NCBI RefSeq assembly: GCF_001654925.1
Contig: NZ_LXER01000011.1
Coordinates: 310,001 to 374,000 of the forward strand
Direction of reading: 5' to 3'
DNA from: Buttiauxella brennerae ATCC 51605
GTDB lineage: Bacteria; Pseudomonadota; Gammaproteobacteria; Enterobacterales; Enterobacteriaceae
DNA: 64,000 nt
Positions 1 through 11,298 of the stretch are shown in pieces. The notes beneath the pieces are model-generated. The model ran no database searches. It was not told where the DNA came from and saw only the letters and a program-made list of their open reading frames with translations. Both the position numbers and the translations under genes were made by a program. Within the stretch, counting starts at the first letter, position 1; every line of letters begins with the position of its first letter.

Positions 1-494
1 AGTAACTTCGCCAGCGTGGCAACCAGGTTAATGCTGGCTGCGGTTTGCACGCCTCGCAGCACCAGGAAATGCACCATCCATAGCAGCACAGAAGCGCCGA
101 CAATCGACTGCCAGGTATTTCCGTCACCAAACAGACGCAGTTCCGGAGTGTCGGTGAAGAAACTCAGTGCGGAGAAAACGATAACCAAATAAGAGACGTT
201 GGCGATGACCGCACAGAGCCAATAACCCCATGCTGAAAAGAACCCAATAAGTTCGCCAAAACCTTCGCGAGCGTAGGTGAAAATGCCGCCATCCAGATCC
301 GGGCGTATGCGGGTTAGCACGACCATTGCGAGTGCCAGTAATAAAATACCTACGCCCGTAATCGCCCAACCAATCAGCAATGCTGCAGGACTCGCGACAC
401 TCGCCATGTTTTGCGGCAGGCTAAATACACCCGCACCGAGCATCGAGCTCAATACCAATGCAGTTAATGCGGCGAGGCCAAGCTTCTTTTCCAT
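1..494 (-). CDS. ydgI: YdgI-type amino-acid antiporter (arginine/ornithine, APC family), N-terminal part
   Basis: The minus strand is open from an ATG at 494 to the window edge (164 codons). The N-terminus MEKKLGLAALTALVLSSMLG, the following GAGVFSLPQNMA and several hydrophobic segments are typical of basic amino-acid/polyamine antiporters of the APC superfamily, which exchange amino acids across the inner membrane. The next gene is ydgH, the same pair as in E. coli, which supports ydgI (ArcD-like). The C-terminal part lies outside the window. The substrate is inferred from the family. Confidence 0.85.
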   Translation of the reverse strand, partial: MEKKLGLAALTALVLSSMLGAGVFSLPQNMASVASPAALLIGWAITGVGILLLALAMVVLTRIRPDLDGGIFTYAREGFGELIGFFSAWGYWLCAVIANVSYLVIVFSALSFFTDTPELRLFGDGNTWQSIVGASVLLWMVHFLVLRGVQTAASINLVATLAKL

Positions 495-524
495 AGCAGT
501 CCCGTAGATTTCAAATAAGACCCA

Positions 525-551
525 GCATAATTATTATGCTTTTATGCATAA
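525..551. promoter_or_regulatory. Two adjacent AT-rich palindromes upstream of ydgI
   Basis: A perfect 15-nt palindrome with 7-nt arms (525-539) is followed by the 10-nt palindrome TTATGCATAA (542-551), 31-57 nt before the ydgI start. They lie where a promoter or operator is expected. AT-rich paired palindromes recall ARG boxes, but the fit to that consensus is poor, so the binding factor is unknown. Confidence 0.35.
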
Positions 552-639
552 AAATGGTGGGTAACACTAAGGCGCGGAATTTTACGGAGTGTGGGCGCTG
601 CTTGCAATGGCGTGAGCCATAAAATGCTCTGTGAAATGC

Positions 640-666
640 AAAAAGGGCAGCATAGCTGCCCTTTTA
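640..666 (-). terminator. Rho-independent terminator of ydgH
   Basis: The stem AAAAGGGCAGC/GCTGCCCTTTT with a 3-nt loop lies just downstream of the ydgH stop. Because the arms begin with A-runs and end with T-runs, it can terminate in both directions. Confidence 0.85.
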
Positions 667-678
667 TTGATTCAGGAC

Positions 679-1623
679 TTACTTATAGAGGTCAGCACTG
701 ACCGTCAGGTTGCCACCACGTTCATCCCATTGGCGGGTGATGTGGTAATACTTGGCACCTTTCTTAGCAGCACGCTTAGCGACCTGGTAAGAGACCTCTG
801 TGCTGCTGCTGTAGTGGCCAGTGAACTTCACGCTATCAAAGGGAACCATCTGCGCAGCAGTCGTTTTGTTCAACTCCTGAATCTTGGTTCCATCTGGCAG
901 GGTGACAGTGTAACGGCCACCTTGAGTGGTTTGTGTTTCAAAGAAACGGCCCACATCAGAACTTGGTGTACTGGAACTTGCAACGCCTGGGATCTCAACT
1001 TTTGCCGCTGCAGCACCACCGGCAGCCAGAGCTGCTTTACCAGCCTCAGAATCTGCAGGAATCACATCAGGGCTTTGAACCACACGCTTCTTAGCATCTT
1101 TTTTATAGATGAATGCTGTGATGCGCTGGTTGCCACCCGAGTTCGCGTCAATCTGGCGCACGATATAGAACGAATCCGCACCTTTTTCTTTAGCTACGCG
1201 GGTGATTGCCGAGTTAACTTCAGGTTGGCTGCGATAAAAACCCTGGATAGTCACAGTATCGAATGGCTCAAGGAGATATGCTTGATCTTTTGGTAACTCC
1301 ACCACGCCATTGATAACGCGATTAGAGACTTCCTCAGCCTTCGGTGCATCAGCATGATACACATCTGCAACTACACGCCAGTTGCCGCTGCTGCCAGTGT
1401 CATGAGTGTCCAGAACATAGAAAGAGGCAGCACCAATTTTATCCGCGCGTTTAGACACGGCATTAACCGCTTCACCAATCGAGTTAAAACGGCCAGTGAT
1501 GTTAATGCGATCAAAAGGTTTAAGAGCAGCAGCTTGGTCTGGAGTCAGTTCCGTTGCTGCCTGAGCTGACAGCGTTGTTAGGGTAAACAGTGCTGACGCC
1601 AGAAGGGTGTTCTTGAGCTTCAT
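679..1623 (-). CDS. ydgH: YdgH, periplasmic triple DUF1471 (BhsA/McbA-like) protein
   Basis: A 314-residue protein, the same length as E. coli YdgH. The start at 1623 gives a clean signal peptide (MKLKNTLLASALF..., cleavage after SAQA). An upstream in-frame ATG at 1737 would bury this signal and is rejected. Three repeats of the DUF1471/YhcN fold are visible at about residues 34-90, 130-190 and 255-314; each starts with FD-(R/T/S)-(I/V) followed by G-(R/H/F)-F/Y and ends with a tyrosine-rich strand. The family includes envelope-stress and biofilm proteins. The exact role of YdgH is not established. Confidence 0.93.
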   Translation of the reverse strand: MKLKNTLLASALFTLTTLSAQAATELTPDQAAALKPFDRINITGRFNSIGEAVNAVSKRADKIGAASFYVLDTHDTGSSGNWRVVADVYHADAPKAEEVSNRVINGVVELPKDQAYLLEPFDTVTIQGFYRSQPEVNSAITRVAKEKGADSFYIVRQIDANSGGNQRITAFIYKKDAKKRVVQSPDVIPADSEAGKAALAAGGAAAAKVEIPGVASSSTPSSDVGRFFETQTTQGGRYTVTLPDGTKIQELNKTTAAQMVPFDSVKFTGHYSSSTEVSYQVAKRAAKKGAKYYHITRQWDERGGNLTVSADLYK

Positions 1624-1688
1624 AAAAATAATCCTTCGCCTTGCGCAAAATGAATACAAATACCGCATTCTCTGAGGGTTACCTGTTA

Positions 1689-1754
1689 GCCGCAGATTAT
1701 GCATTGAATCACTGCGACTGTCTGCGGCATTTTTCACTCAGCAATCGCTGAGTG
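1689..1754. promoter_or_regulatory. Two perfect hairpins in the ydgH leader
   Basis: GCCGCAGA (1689-1696) pairs with TCTGCGGC (1721-1728), and CACTCAGC (1735-1742) pairs with GCTGAGTG (1747-1754) across a 4-nt loop. They lie 65-130 nt upstream of the ydgH start, in its probable 5' leader. The function is unknown. Confidence 0.4.
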
Positions 1755-1997
1755 CAGATATTTTTCATCACTAAAATTTATATTTTAACAAAACAGTGCT
1801 TTGACCAGTAAAAGTGATAAAGCATACAACTTAATTAGTTAATGTAATGTTAAATCTGCCATTTGCAGTGGCTCAGAATCGTGAATTGCCGGGCCAATGA
1901 AGCGTATTATCAGGTATCGTGGGTGAAAGTCAGTCAAAAAGAGCTGTCTGAAGCTCCTAACGCTAAACTTTTACGATAATGATACAAATACTGAGAT

Positions 1998-3673
<1,676 letters not shown>

Positions 3674-3680
3674 GGGGTAA

Positions 3681-5072
<1,392 letters not shown>

Positions 5073-5099
5073 TTGAGAAATTAGTGCGAGATGCTTCCC

Positions 5100-5127
5100 A
5101 AAACCGCCTTTCGGGGCGGTTTTTTTA
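5100..5127 (+). terminator. Rho-independent terminator of pntAB
   Basis: AACCGCC-TTTC-GGGGCGGTT is followed by seven T residues, starting 28 nt after the pntB stop. Confidence 0.93.
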
Positions 5128-5274
5128 CGCCTGTCTATAACTGAAATGAATGCAATATTACATTTAACTATTTGAATCTATGGAAAAATAATGTAGGAGA
5201 GGGATGGTGCAAAGAGTAAAATATAACCGGGTGCTGAAGCTGTAGGCTTCAATCACCAACGGTGAGAAGCAGAC

Positions 5275-5327
5275 AGAAAAAAGCCCCGAGTTAGTTAAAC
5301 CAACCCGAGGCCCTCTCATGCATAGAC
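5275..5327 (-). ncRNA. Sok-like antisense RNA
   Basis: The minus strand holds a near-consensus sigma70 promoter: TTGCAA (5362-5357), a 17-nt spacer and TACTAT (5339-5334). A start near 5327 would give an RNA of about 53 nt ending in the hairpin GCCTCGGGTT/AACTCGGGGC followed by T6. It is complementary to the leader of the hok-like gene on the plus strand, including the mok start codon at 5318. This is the standard architecture of hok/sok type I systems. Transcript ends are predicted. Confidence 0.75.
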
Positions 5328-5407
5328 ACCATGATAGTAGCCTCTTAATTTCGTGTTTGCAACGCAGGAGGCGAAGATGTCATCAAAGAACAGGCTGTAT
5401 GCAGTGA
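5318..5407 (+). CDS. Mok-like overlapping reading frame (29 aa)
   Basis: A short frame starts at ATG 5318 (MHRHHDSSLLISC...), passes over the hok ribosome-binding site (AGGAGGCGAAG) and ends at TGA 5405-5407, 30 nt inside hok in another frame. In plasmid R1 the equivalent mok frame couples translation to hok and is the real target of Sok RNA. The position and overlap fit that role; no conserved protein function is expected. Confidence 0.6.
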   Translation: MHRHHDSSLLISCLQRRRRRCHQRTGCMQ

Positions 5408-5526
5408 TAGTTATCTGTTTGACAATTCTCATGATTATTTTTCTGGTGAAGGATTCACTGTGTGAATTTCACTACCGGAAAGGAGGCATTGAGATGGCGG
5501 CATCTTTAGCTTGTCACAAGTCGTAA
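5377..5526 (+). CDS. Hok/Gef-family type I toxin (49 aa)
   Basis: The small protein MSSKNRLYAVIVICLTILMI... has one transmembrane helix (residues 7-24), then the family-typical KDSLCEFHYRKGG and a C-terminal A-A-S-L-A-C region. Hok toxins insert in the inner membrane and collapse the membrane potential when antisense repression fails. AGGAG lies 8-12 nt upstream of ATG 5377. It lies alone between pntB and uspE, with a mok-like frame and an antisense promoter upstream. Both family cysteines are present and no inactivating change is seen. Confidence 0.88.
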   Translation: MSSKNRLYAVIVICLTILMIIFLVKDSLCEFHYRKGGIEMAASLACHKS

Positions 5527-5608
5527 AAGCGAAGTTCAGGAGGAGAGTAGCGGGGGAATTTCCCCTCGCTACAACTGATGTCAGGCATGAGGTTCAGCAC
5601 TCCACCAA

Positions 5609-5646
5609 ACAAAAAGCCCGTTCATTAACCTGAACGGGCTTTTCTT
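5609..5646. terminator. Bidirectional terminator between hok and uspE
   Basis: AAAAAGCCCGTTCA pairs with TGAACGGGCTTTT across a 7-nt loop. T-runs on both strands serve the hok transcript and the convergent uspE. Confidence 0.88.
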
Positions 5647-5664
5647 TACTGACTGAGCGGCAAA

Positions 5665-6615
5665 TCAATCGTCATCTTCGTCATCCATTTCTACTGGCGT
5701 TTGATAATCATCAGGCTTGATGACCAGCAAATCGCAACGTAAATGGTCGATAACTTGTTCGGCCGTGTTGCCAAGGAAAGCCGCAGAAAGCCCGGTGCGG
5801 CCAACAGTTCCGAGCACCACAATACCTGCCTGTAAATGCTCGGCGAGATCGGGAATGACTTCTTCCGGCAACCCTTTCTCAACGTGAGTCATTTTCTCAT
5901 CGATACCAAATTTCTGGCGCAATGCTTTCATGGCAACTAAATGCTGCCCACGAATGGCATCGTTATAAACGCTCGGGTCAAAATCAGGGAGTTCGATGGC
6001 GATGTTAATCGGGGTAATCGGGTAGGCGCCGACCAGATGGACTTCGGTGTGGTTTACATCTTCGGCTAAACGAATGGTCTCTTTCACTAACTTTTCATTC
6101 AATGCGTTATGGTACTGCTCTTCACTGGCAAGGTTTACCGCAACAACCGCTCGGCCACCTTCTGGCCATGGTTTTTCATTAACCATCCAGACCGGGCTTG
6201 GGCATTTACGCAGCAGATGCCAGTCGGTTGGAGTGAAAATAACTGCTTCCAGTTTATCGTGCTGATGCGTCATTTTAAGCACCAGGTCGTGTCCACCGCT
6301 AATCACTTCCTGGATAATCGCCTCGAAAGGACGATTATGCCACACCACTTTAATTTCAATGGGGATGCCCGAGTCGATGTAGTACTGGGCTTGTTCTTTA
6401 ATCCAGGCTGCACGTTGGCTAATCACGCCTTTGCGCATAGCGGTACGTTCATCTGGTGACAGAAGGGTGGTCATTTCGTAGGAAAAATCATAGATAGGCA
6501 GAAACGCTTTAATCCTGCCACCAATCCGTTGATGCAAATAAACAGCACGCCGCAGGGCGGGTTGATCATCCTGATTAGGATCTATCGCGACTAGCATGTT
6601 TTGATACTTTGCCAT
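5665..6615 (-). CDS. uspE: Universal stress protein E (tandem Usp domains)
   Basis: The 316 residues match E. coli UspE in length and nearly throughout. It has two Usp domains (about 1-150 and 160-310). The second contains [19 protein letters not shown], the G-x2-G-x9-G(S/T) type nucleotide loop of ATP-binding Usp proteins. It is cytoplasmic, with roles in stress resistance and motility/adhesion known from E. coli. The start at 6615 is preceded by GGAG on the minus strand. The acidic tail (MDDEDDD) is characteristic. It lies downstream of fnr, as in E. coli. Confidence 0.97.
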   Translation of the reverse strand: MAKYQNMLVAIDPNQDDQPALRRAVYLHQRIGGRIKAFLPIYDFSYEMTTLLSPDERTAMRKGVISQRAAWIKEQAQYYIDSGIPIEIKVVWHNRPFEAIIQEVISGGHDLVLKMTHQHDKLEAVIFTPTDWHLLRKCPSPVWMVNEKPWPEGGRAVVAVNLASEEQYHNALNEKLVKETIRLAEDVNHTEVHLVGAYPITPINIAIELPDFDPSVYNDAIRGQHLVAMKALRQKFGIDEKMTHVEKGLPEEVIPDLAEHLQAGIVVLGTVGRTGLSAAFLGNTAEQVIDHLRCDLLVIKPDDYQTPVEMDDEDDD

Positions 6616-6699
6616 ACAGGTCTCCTTACAACTGCTTAACCACAGTCTGTTTAGTAAGGTTAACTCATATGTGCTGATTGAAACAGGTGATAAGTCTAT

Positions 6700-6736
6700 G
6701 TCGGATCAATAAATCAGGAAAATTTAATGATCCGAC
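6700..6736. repeat. Inverted repeat between uspE and fnr
   Basis: The 9-nt arms GTCGGATCA and TGATCCGAC are perfectly complementary around a 19-nt loop. It lies 16 nt after the fnr stop and upstream of uspE. It may end fnr transcription or form a uspE operator; there is no T-run. Confidence 0.45.
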
Positions 6737-6751
6737 CCAGGACAGGAGATA

Positions 6752-7504
6752 CTAAGCAACGTTACGCGATTGGCCAGCGAGTTGTGCAAGAATATCGATA
6801 TTTTCGATGGTAATGTACTTACCTTTAACCGCCAGCATACCGCTCTTCTGGAAACGGCCCAGCAAGCGACTGATAGTTTCAACAGTCAGACCCAGATAGT
6901 TACCGATATCACCACGAGTCATGGTCAAACGGAACTCACGCGGAGAGAAACCGCGCTGGGCAAAGCGACGTGAAAGATTATAGATAAACGCAGCCAGGCG
7001 CTCTTCTGCATTCTTTTTAGAAAGCAGCAGAATCATATCCTGATCGCCTTTGATTTCGCCGCTCATTAAACGCATCATCTGTTGGCGCAGGTTTGGCATT
7101 TTACCGGACAAATCATCAAGCGTTTCAAACGGGATTTCGCAAACCATTGATGTTTCGAGCGCTTGCGCGAAACTTGGGTGCATCCCGGTGCCGATAGCGT
7201 CAAAGCCAACCAAATCACCTGCCAGATGGAAACCGGTAATTTGCTCGTCACCTTGTTCGGTGATGGTATAGCTTTTGATGGTCCCTGAACGAATAGCGTA
7301 CAGCGACTTCAGCTCATCACCTGCTTTAAACAGGGTCTGCCCCTTCTGGATAGGCTTTTTACGCTCAATAATATTATCAAGCTGATCAAGCTCATGCTCG
7401 TTGAGCGTGAAGGGGATGCATAACTGGCTGATGCTGCAATCCTGGCAATGGATAGCACAACCGCCAGACTGAATGCGTCGAATAATTCGCTTTTCAGGGA
7501 TCAT
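6752..7504 (-). CDS. fnr: FNR, oxygen-sensing global regulator
   Basis: A 250-residue FNR. The N-terminal cysteine cluster (C16, C20, C23, C29) and C122 are present; C20, C23, C29 and C122 are the known ligands of the oxygen-labile 4Fe-4S cluster. The CRP-like effector domain is followed by a C-terminal helix-turn-helix with the family DNA-recognition sequence ([13 protein letters not shown]). It activates anaerobic respiration genes and represses aerobic ones. An FNR box lies just upstream, consistent with known autoregulation. Confidence 0.98.
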   Translation of the reverse strand: MIPEKRIIRRIQSGGCAIHCQDCSISQLCIPFTLNEHELDQLDNIIERKKPIQKGQTLFKAGDELKSLYAIRSGTIKSYTITEQGDEQITGFHLAGDLVGFDAIGTGMHPSFAQALETSMVCEIPFETLDDLSGKMPNLRQQMMRLMSGEIKGDQDMILLLSKKNAEERLAAFIYNLSRRFAQRGFSPREFRLTMTRGDIGNYLGLTVETISRLLGRFQKSGMLAVKGKYITIENIDILAQLAGQSRNVA

Positions 7505-7521
7505 AGATATGCTCGGCGTTA

Positions 7522-7535
7522 TTGATATTGGTCAA
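7522..7535. promoter_or_regulatory. FNR box upstream of fnr
   Basis: TTGAT-ATTG-GTCAA matches the FNR consensus TTGAT-N4-ATCAA at 9 of 10 positions. It lies 18-31 nt upstream of the fnr start codon, suitable for negative autoregulation. Confidence 0.65.
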
Positions 7536-7700
7536 TTTTAACATCTTTTTCTTGAGCACGTAAGTATGATGAAAGCGCATTCAGAATATACATGCCAATA
7601 AGAGCGGCTTTTTCGAGCTATCCTATTGAAAATCATGGAGCTGTATATTAATGAGCATTATTCCTTTAGGAATAAAGCACAAAGCTCTGCACATCACGGC

Positions 7701-8216
7701 CTAGAGAAGTAAATATCCTTCATGGCGTAGCAGCCATTCTTTCCGGCCAACGCCTCCAGCATATCCCGTCATCGTCCCGTTGCGTCCAATCACGCGGTGG
7801 CATGGCACCACCACGCTAACCGGGTTTGAACCGTTTGCCGCGCCAACCGCGCGAGCAGCGCCGGGTCTGCCAAGTTGGTCTGCTAATTGCCCGTAATGCA
7901 TAACCTGCCCACAAGGGATCGTCCGCAGTGTTTGCCACACTTCTCGTTGGAATGCCGTTCCCGCGGTAGCGGTCGGCAGCGTTTCAATCACAGCCAGGTC
8001 ACCCTCGAAATAGTCGTGAAGCTTGCCACTTAGCCCATCTGGATTGGCACTGGCCACGCGCTGGTAGCCGCTGACACCATAATGAACACCGAGCAATTGC
8101 ACCATTCTGTCGCTATGTTCTTCCCACTCCACAGCGCGCAGGTGATATTGCTCATCGCAAATTATCCATAATGGCCCTAAAGGCGTAACGATTTTGTCTT
8201 CCAGCAGTGTCAGCAT
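7701..8216 (-). CDS. ogt: Methylated-DNA-protein-cysteine methyltransferase (O6-alkylguanine repair)
   Basis: The 171 residues are the length of E. coli Ogt. The acceptor motif [10 protein letters not shown] near residue 139 contains the cysteine that irreversibly takes the alkyl group from O6-alkylguanine or O4-alkylthymine. The N-terminal [12 protein letters not shown] is also typical. It is a cytoplasmic suicide repair protein. abgT ends 12 nt upstream, so ogt may share abgT read-through; the order fnr-ogt-abgT is that of E. coli. Confidence 0.97.
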   Translation of the reverse strand: MLTLLEDKIVTPLGPLWIICDEQYHLRAVEWEEHSDRMVQLLGVHYGVSGYQRVASANPDGLSGKLHDYFEGDLAVIETLPTATAGTAFQREVWQTLRTIPCGQVMHYGQLADQLGRPGAARAVGAANGSNPVSVVVPCHRVIGRNGTMTGYAGGVGRKEWLLRHEGYLLL

Positions 8217-8228
8217 GATGCGCTCCAG

Positions 8229-9755
8229 TTAATTGAGATGCGGGTAAATTCCCGGCCCAATAGGCAAGCCGACAAGATACCACGCAACCAGTAAAAGCAA
8301 CCAGACCACCAAAAAGATCAGCGGGTAAGGCAATATCAAAGAGTAATAGGTGCCTAATTTGGCATCCGGTTTATAGCGCTGTAAAAAGCCGAGGAATAGC
8401 GGGATAAACGGTGAAACAGGGGCCAGTGGAATGACCGATGAATCCGCCACGCGGAACAGAATTTGTGCGAAAGCAGGGTGGAAACCCAGCATCATAAACA
8501 TCGGTACAAATATCGGTGCCAGAATCGACCAGATGGCCGAGCCGCTGGCGATAAACATGCACAGGAACGAAGACAGCAGAGCAAGGCCGAGGAACGCCGG
8601 GATCCCATTCAGCCCTGATCCTTCCAGCATATCGGTCAGGCCGACTGCCATGAATTTGCCCATGTTGCTCCAGTTGAACATCGCCACGAACTGCGCCAAC
8701 GGGAACACCATCACGATAAAACCGGCCATCTCTTTCATCGGTTCAATCATTAACTGCGGTAAATCAGCCTGGCGGCGAATCTTTTTCGTCGCAATGCCGT
8801 AGGCCAGCGAAACAACAAAGAAGAACATGATGATCAGCGGCACTATCCCACTGATAAACGGTGAAGGAATAATGGTGTGTTTAACCGGGTCGCGCAGCAG
8901 GCCATTTTCTGGCACCAGCAGCACGGCAACCACGGCGATAAACAACAGCGCCACAATACCCGTTACGCGCAAGCCAAAGCGCTGTTCATCATCGAGCTGC
9001 TGAAGTTTCTCTTTATTCTCACCTTTCCAGGTTCCCAGGCGCGGCTCGACTATTTTATCGGTAATCAGCCCGCCGACAATCGACAGCACGAACACGGACG
9101 TCGCCATAAAGTACCAGTTATCAATCACGCTAACGTGCATCAGCGGATCGATAGTGTGGGCAGCTTCGGTGCTGATCCCTGAAAGCAGCACATCGGTGGT
9201 CACAATTAATAAATTAGCCGTAAACCCACAACCGACACCGGCGATGGCCGCCAGTAAACCAGCGATTGGGTGGCGACCCACGGCAAGAAATATCAGCGCC
9301 CCCATCGGTGGCATAATGACCAATGCCGCATCGGACGAAATATGGCTAAAGAAGGCGATAAATAACACCATATAACTGGCATAACGTACGCTCACGTGTG
9401 ACGCCATCTTTACCATCAAACTTGGCAACAGGCCGACGCGCTCGGCAAGACCCGCGCCCAGCACCAGTGCCAGAATTGCCCCTAATGGCGCAAAGCCGCT
9501 GAAGTTTTTAATCACATTAGGCAAAAACCAATGCACGCCTTCGGCACTCAGCAGGTTATTAACCTGCACCAGGCTCCCATCCGCCGGGTTACGAACGCTG
9601 ACATTCAACGCAGAAAGTACCGCAGTACTCACTGATAAAATGACAATCAAATAGACGAACAGCAAAAAAGGATGGGGCACTTTATTGCCAATTTTTTCGA
9701 CAAGGCCGTACAACTTGCCAGAGCCGGAAGGAGTGGGTAATGAAGAAAGACTCAT
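8229..9755 (-). CDS. abgT: p-Aminobenzoyl-glutamate transporter
   Basis: The 508 residues equal E. coli AbgT. It is an inner-membrane protein with about 9-11 helices and re-entrant loops (family AbgT/MtrF), importing p-aminobenzoyl-glutamate, a folate breakdown product. The conserved stretches FFSHISSDAALVIMPPMGAL and RVADSSVIPLAPVSPF are present. It lies downstream of abgB with a 97-nt gap that contains a hairpin. Confidence 0.97.
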   Translation of the reverse strand: MSLSSLPTPSGSGKLYGLVEKIGNKVPHPFLLFVYLIVILSVSTAVLSALNVSVRNPADGSLVQVNNLLSAEGVHWFLPNVIKNFSGFAPLGAILALVLGAGLAERVGLLPSLMVKMASHVSVRYASYMVLFIAFFSHISSDAALVIMPPMGALIFLAVGRHPIAGLLAAIAGVGCGFTANLLIVTTDVLLSGISTEAAHTIDPLMHVSVIDNWYFMATSVFVLSIVGGLITDKIVEPRLGTWKGENKEKLQQLDDEQRFGLRVTGIVALLFIAVVAVLLVPENGLLRDPVKHTIIPSPFISGIVPLIIMFFFVVSLAYGIATKKIRRQADLPQLMIEPMKEMAGFIVMVFPLAQFVAMFNWSNMGKFMAVGLTDMLEGSGLNGIPAFLGLALLSSFLCMFIASGSAIWSILAPIFVPMFMMLGFHPAFAQILFRVADSSVIPLAPVSPFIPLFLGFLQRYKPDAKLGTYYSLILPYPLIFLVVWLLLLVAWYLVGLPIGPGIYPHLN

Positions 9756-9792
9756 AGACGGGCCTCTATCAATTGCGATGTTATGTTGTGTA

Positions 9793-9826
9793 GTAAGGCG
9801 GAGGACGCAGCGCCAATCCGCCTTAC
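9793..9826. repeat. GC-rich inverted repeat between abgB and abgT
   Basis: Perfect 10-nt arms, GTAAGGCGGA and TCCGCCTTAC, flank a 14-nt loop. The sequence type resembles enterobacterial REP-like palindromes. It could lower abgT expression relative to abgAB or stabilise the upstream mRNA. Confidence 0.5.
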
Positions 9827-9852
9827 AAAAACCATTAATGTATGGTTATTAA

Positions 9853-11298
9853 TTATTTTAAAGGTGACGGCGTCACGCCTGCTGGGATCGGACACTGGTA
9901 TGGGCGTTCAGCAAGTTGTGCGTGCAACTCGCTTTGGCAGGCTTCCAGTGTCTGAGGTTGTGTAAACAGTTGCAGTGCCGTCGCCGCCATCACTTTGCCC
10001 GCATGTAGCATTCCTTTATGCGCGATAGACGTGCGACCCTGGCTCACCAGTTGCCAGGTATGGAGCGGAGTCCCAACCGTAAAGCATGGGCTAAAGCATT
10101 GTGCCACCGGGACTTTCCAGCTGACATCGCCAACATCGGTGGAACCCGGCAGGATCTTGTCGTTTGCAGCATAAGGCGCAATTTCATCTATCAGCAACGT
10201 TTCGCGATGGCGACGAGCAAATGCTTTACCTTCTTCATTTGAGGTATTTGCGATGTTATTTAAGCTATTTTGCAGGTCGTTTTCGGTAAGCGTCGCACGA
10301 ATTTTTTTCGCAAATGCCAGCTCTTCTTCATTCCATTCAGGCAAGCCAAGTGCCTGTAAAGCCTGATACATCACGGCTTCCAGGTTGCGGTTAGGTAGAT
10401 AATTGGAGCAGGCTTTATCAAAACGCACATTTACTGTGGTTTCGGTCATCAGCGCCGCACCTTCAGCAATCTTATTGATGCGCTCAAAAATATGCTGTGC
10501 CTGCGCCATTTCCGGTGCGCGAATCAAATACAGCACTTCGGCCTGCGCCTGCACCACGTTTGGCGAAATGCCACCGGCATTGGTTATCGCGTAATGCACA
10601 CGCGCTTTTTCAATAATGTGCTCGTTGAGGAAGTTAGAGCCGGTAGTCATCAGTGTGACGGCATCCAGTGCGCTACGCCCCAAATGCGGTGAGTTTGCCG
10701 CGTGCGCTGCAATGCCATTGAAGCGATAAGCAACCTGAATATTGGCCAGCGAACTGGTGCTAAACATTCCGGCGTAAGCTTCCGGATGCCAGGTAATGGC
10801 GGCATCGACATCATCAAAAAGCCCTTCGCGCACCATAAATGTTTTACCGGAGCCACCTTCTTCGCCAGGGCAGCCATAAAAACGCACGGTTCCTTTAGCG
10901 CCAGATTGCTCAAGCCAGTTCTTCACCGCCACGGCACCGGCAAAAGCAGCCGAGCCAAGCAAATTGTGGCCGCAGCCATGGCCGTTTGCATCTTCAACCA
11001 GTGGATTAGGCGAATCTTCACCGGAGCATTGGCTTAAACCGGCCAGCGCGTCGTATTCCCCCAGCAGGGCGATGACCGGTAGACCCGAGCCGAAACTCGC
11101 TACAAACGCTGTTTTGATATTCCCGGCATTGCGCTCAACGCTAAAACCTTCCGCTTCTAACGCGCAGGCCAAACGTTCTGCAGACCAGTGCTCTTCAAAA
11201 CGGGTTTCAGGGTGATCCCAGATATCATCGGCAATATCAGTAAACGTACCGCGTTTTGCTTCAATTACGTCATCAACAAACTGATAAATAGGATCCAT
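9853..11298 (-). CDS. abgB: p-Aminobenzoyl-glutamate hydrolase subunit B
   Basis: A 481-residue M20-family peptidase subunit, the length of E. coli AbgB. With AbgA it cleaves p-aminobenzoyl-glutamate to p-aminobenzoate and glutamate. Metal-site motifs are visible: GHGCGHNLLG, GCPGEEGGSGK and TSDVGD-like STDVGDVSW. The start at 11298 (MDPIYQFVDD) overlaps the abgA stop as TAATG, which indicates translational coupling; an in-frame start 18 nt upstream inside abgA is rejected. Confidence 0.96.
   Translation of the reverse strand: MDPIYQFVDDVIEAKRGTFTDIADDIWDHPETRFEEHWSAERLACALEAEGFSVERNAGNIKTAFVASFGSGLPVIALLGEYDALAGLSQCSGEDSPNPLVEDANGHGCGHNLLGSAAFAGAVAVKNWLEQSGAKGTVRFYGCPGEEGGSGKTFMVREGLFDDVDAAITWHPEAYAGMFSTSSLANIQVAYRFNGIAAHAANSPHLGRSALDAVTLMTTGSNFLNEHIIEKARVHYAITNAGGISPNVVQAQAEVLYLIRAPEMAQAQHIFERINKIAEGAALMTETTVNVRFDKACSNYLPNRNLEAVMYQALQALGLPEWNEEELAFAKKIRATLTENDLQNSLNNIANTSNEEGKAFARRHRETLLIDEIAPYAANDKILPGSTDVGDVSWKVPVAQCFSPCFTVGTPLHTWQLVSQGRTSIAHKGMLHAGKVMAATALQLFTQPQTLEACQSELHAQLAERPYQCPIPAGVTPSPLK

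Noticed and set aside
525-551. ARG boxes for ArgR at ydgI
   Set aside because: The palindromes are AT-rich and paired, but their centres and bases do not fit the ARG box consensus well enough.
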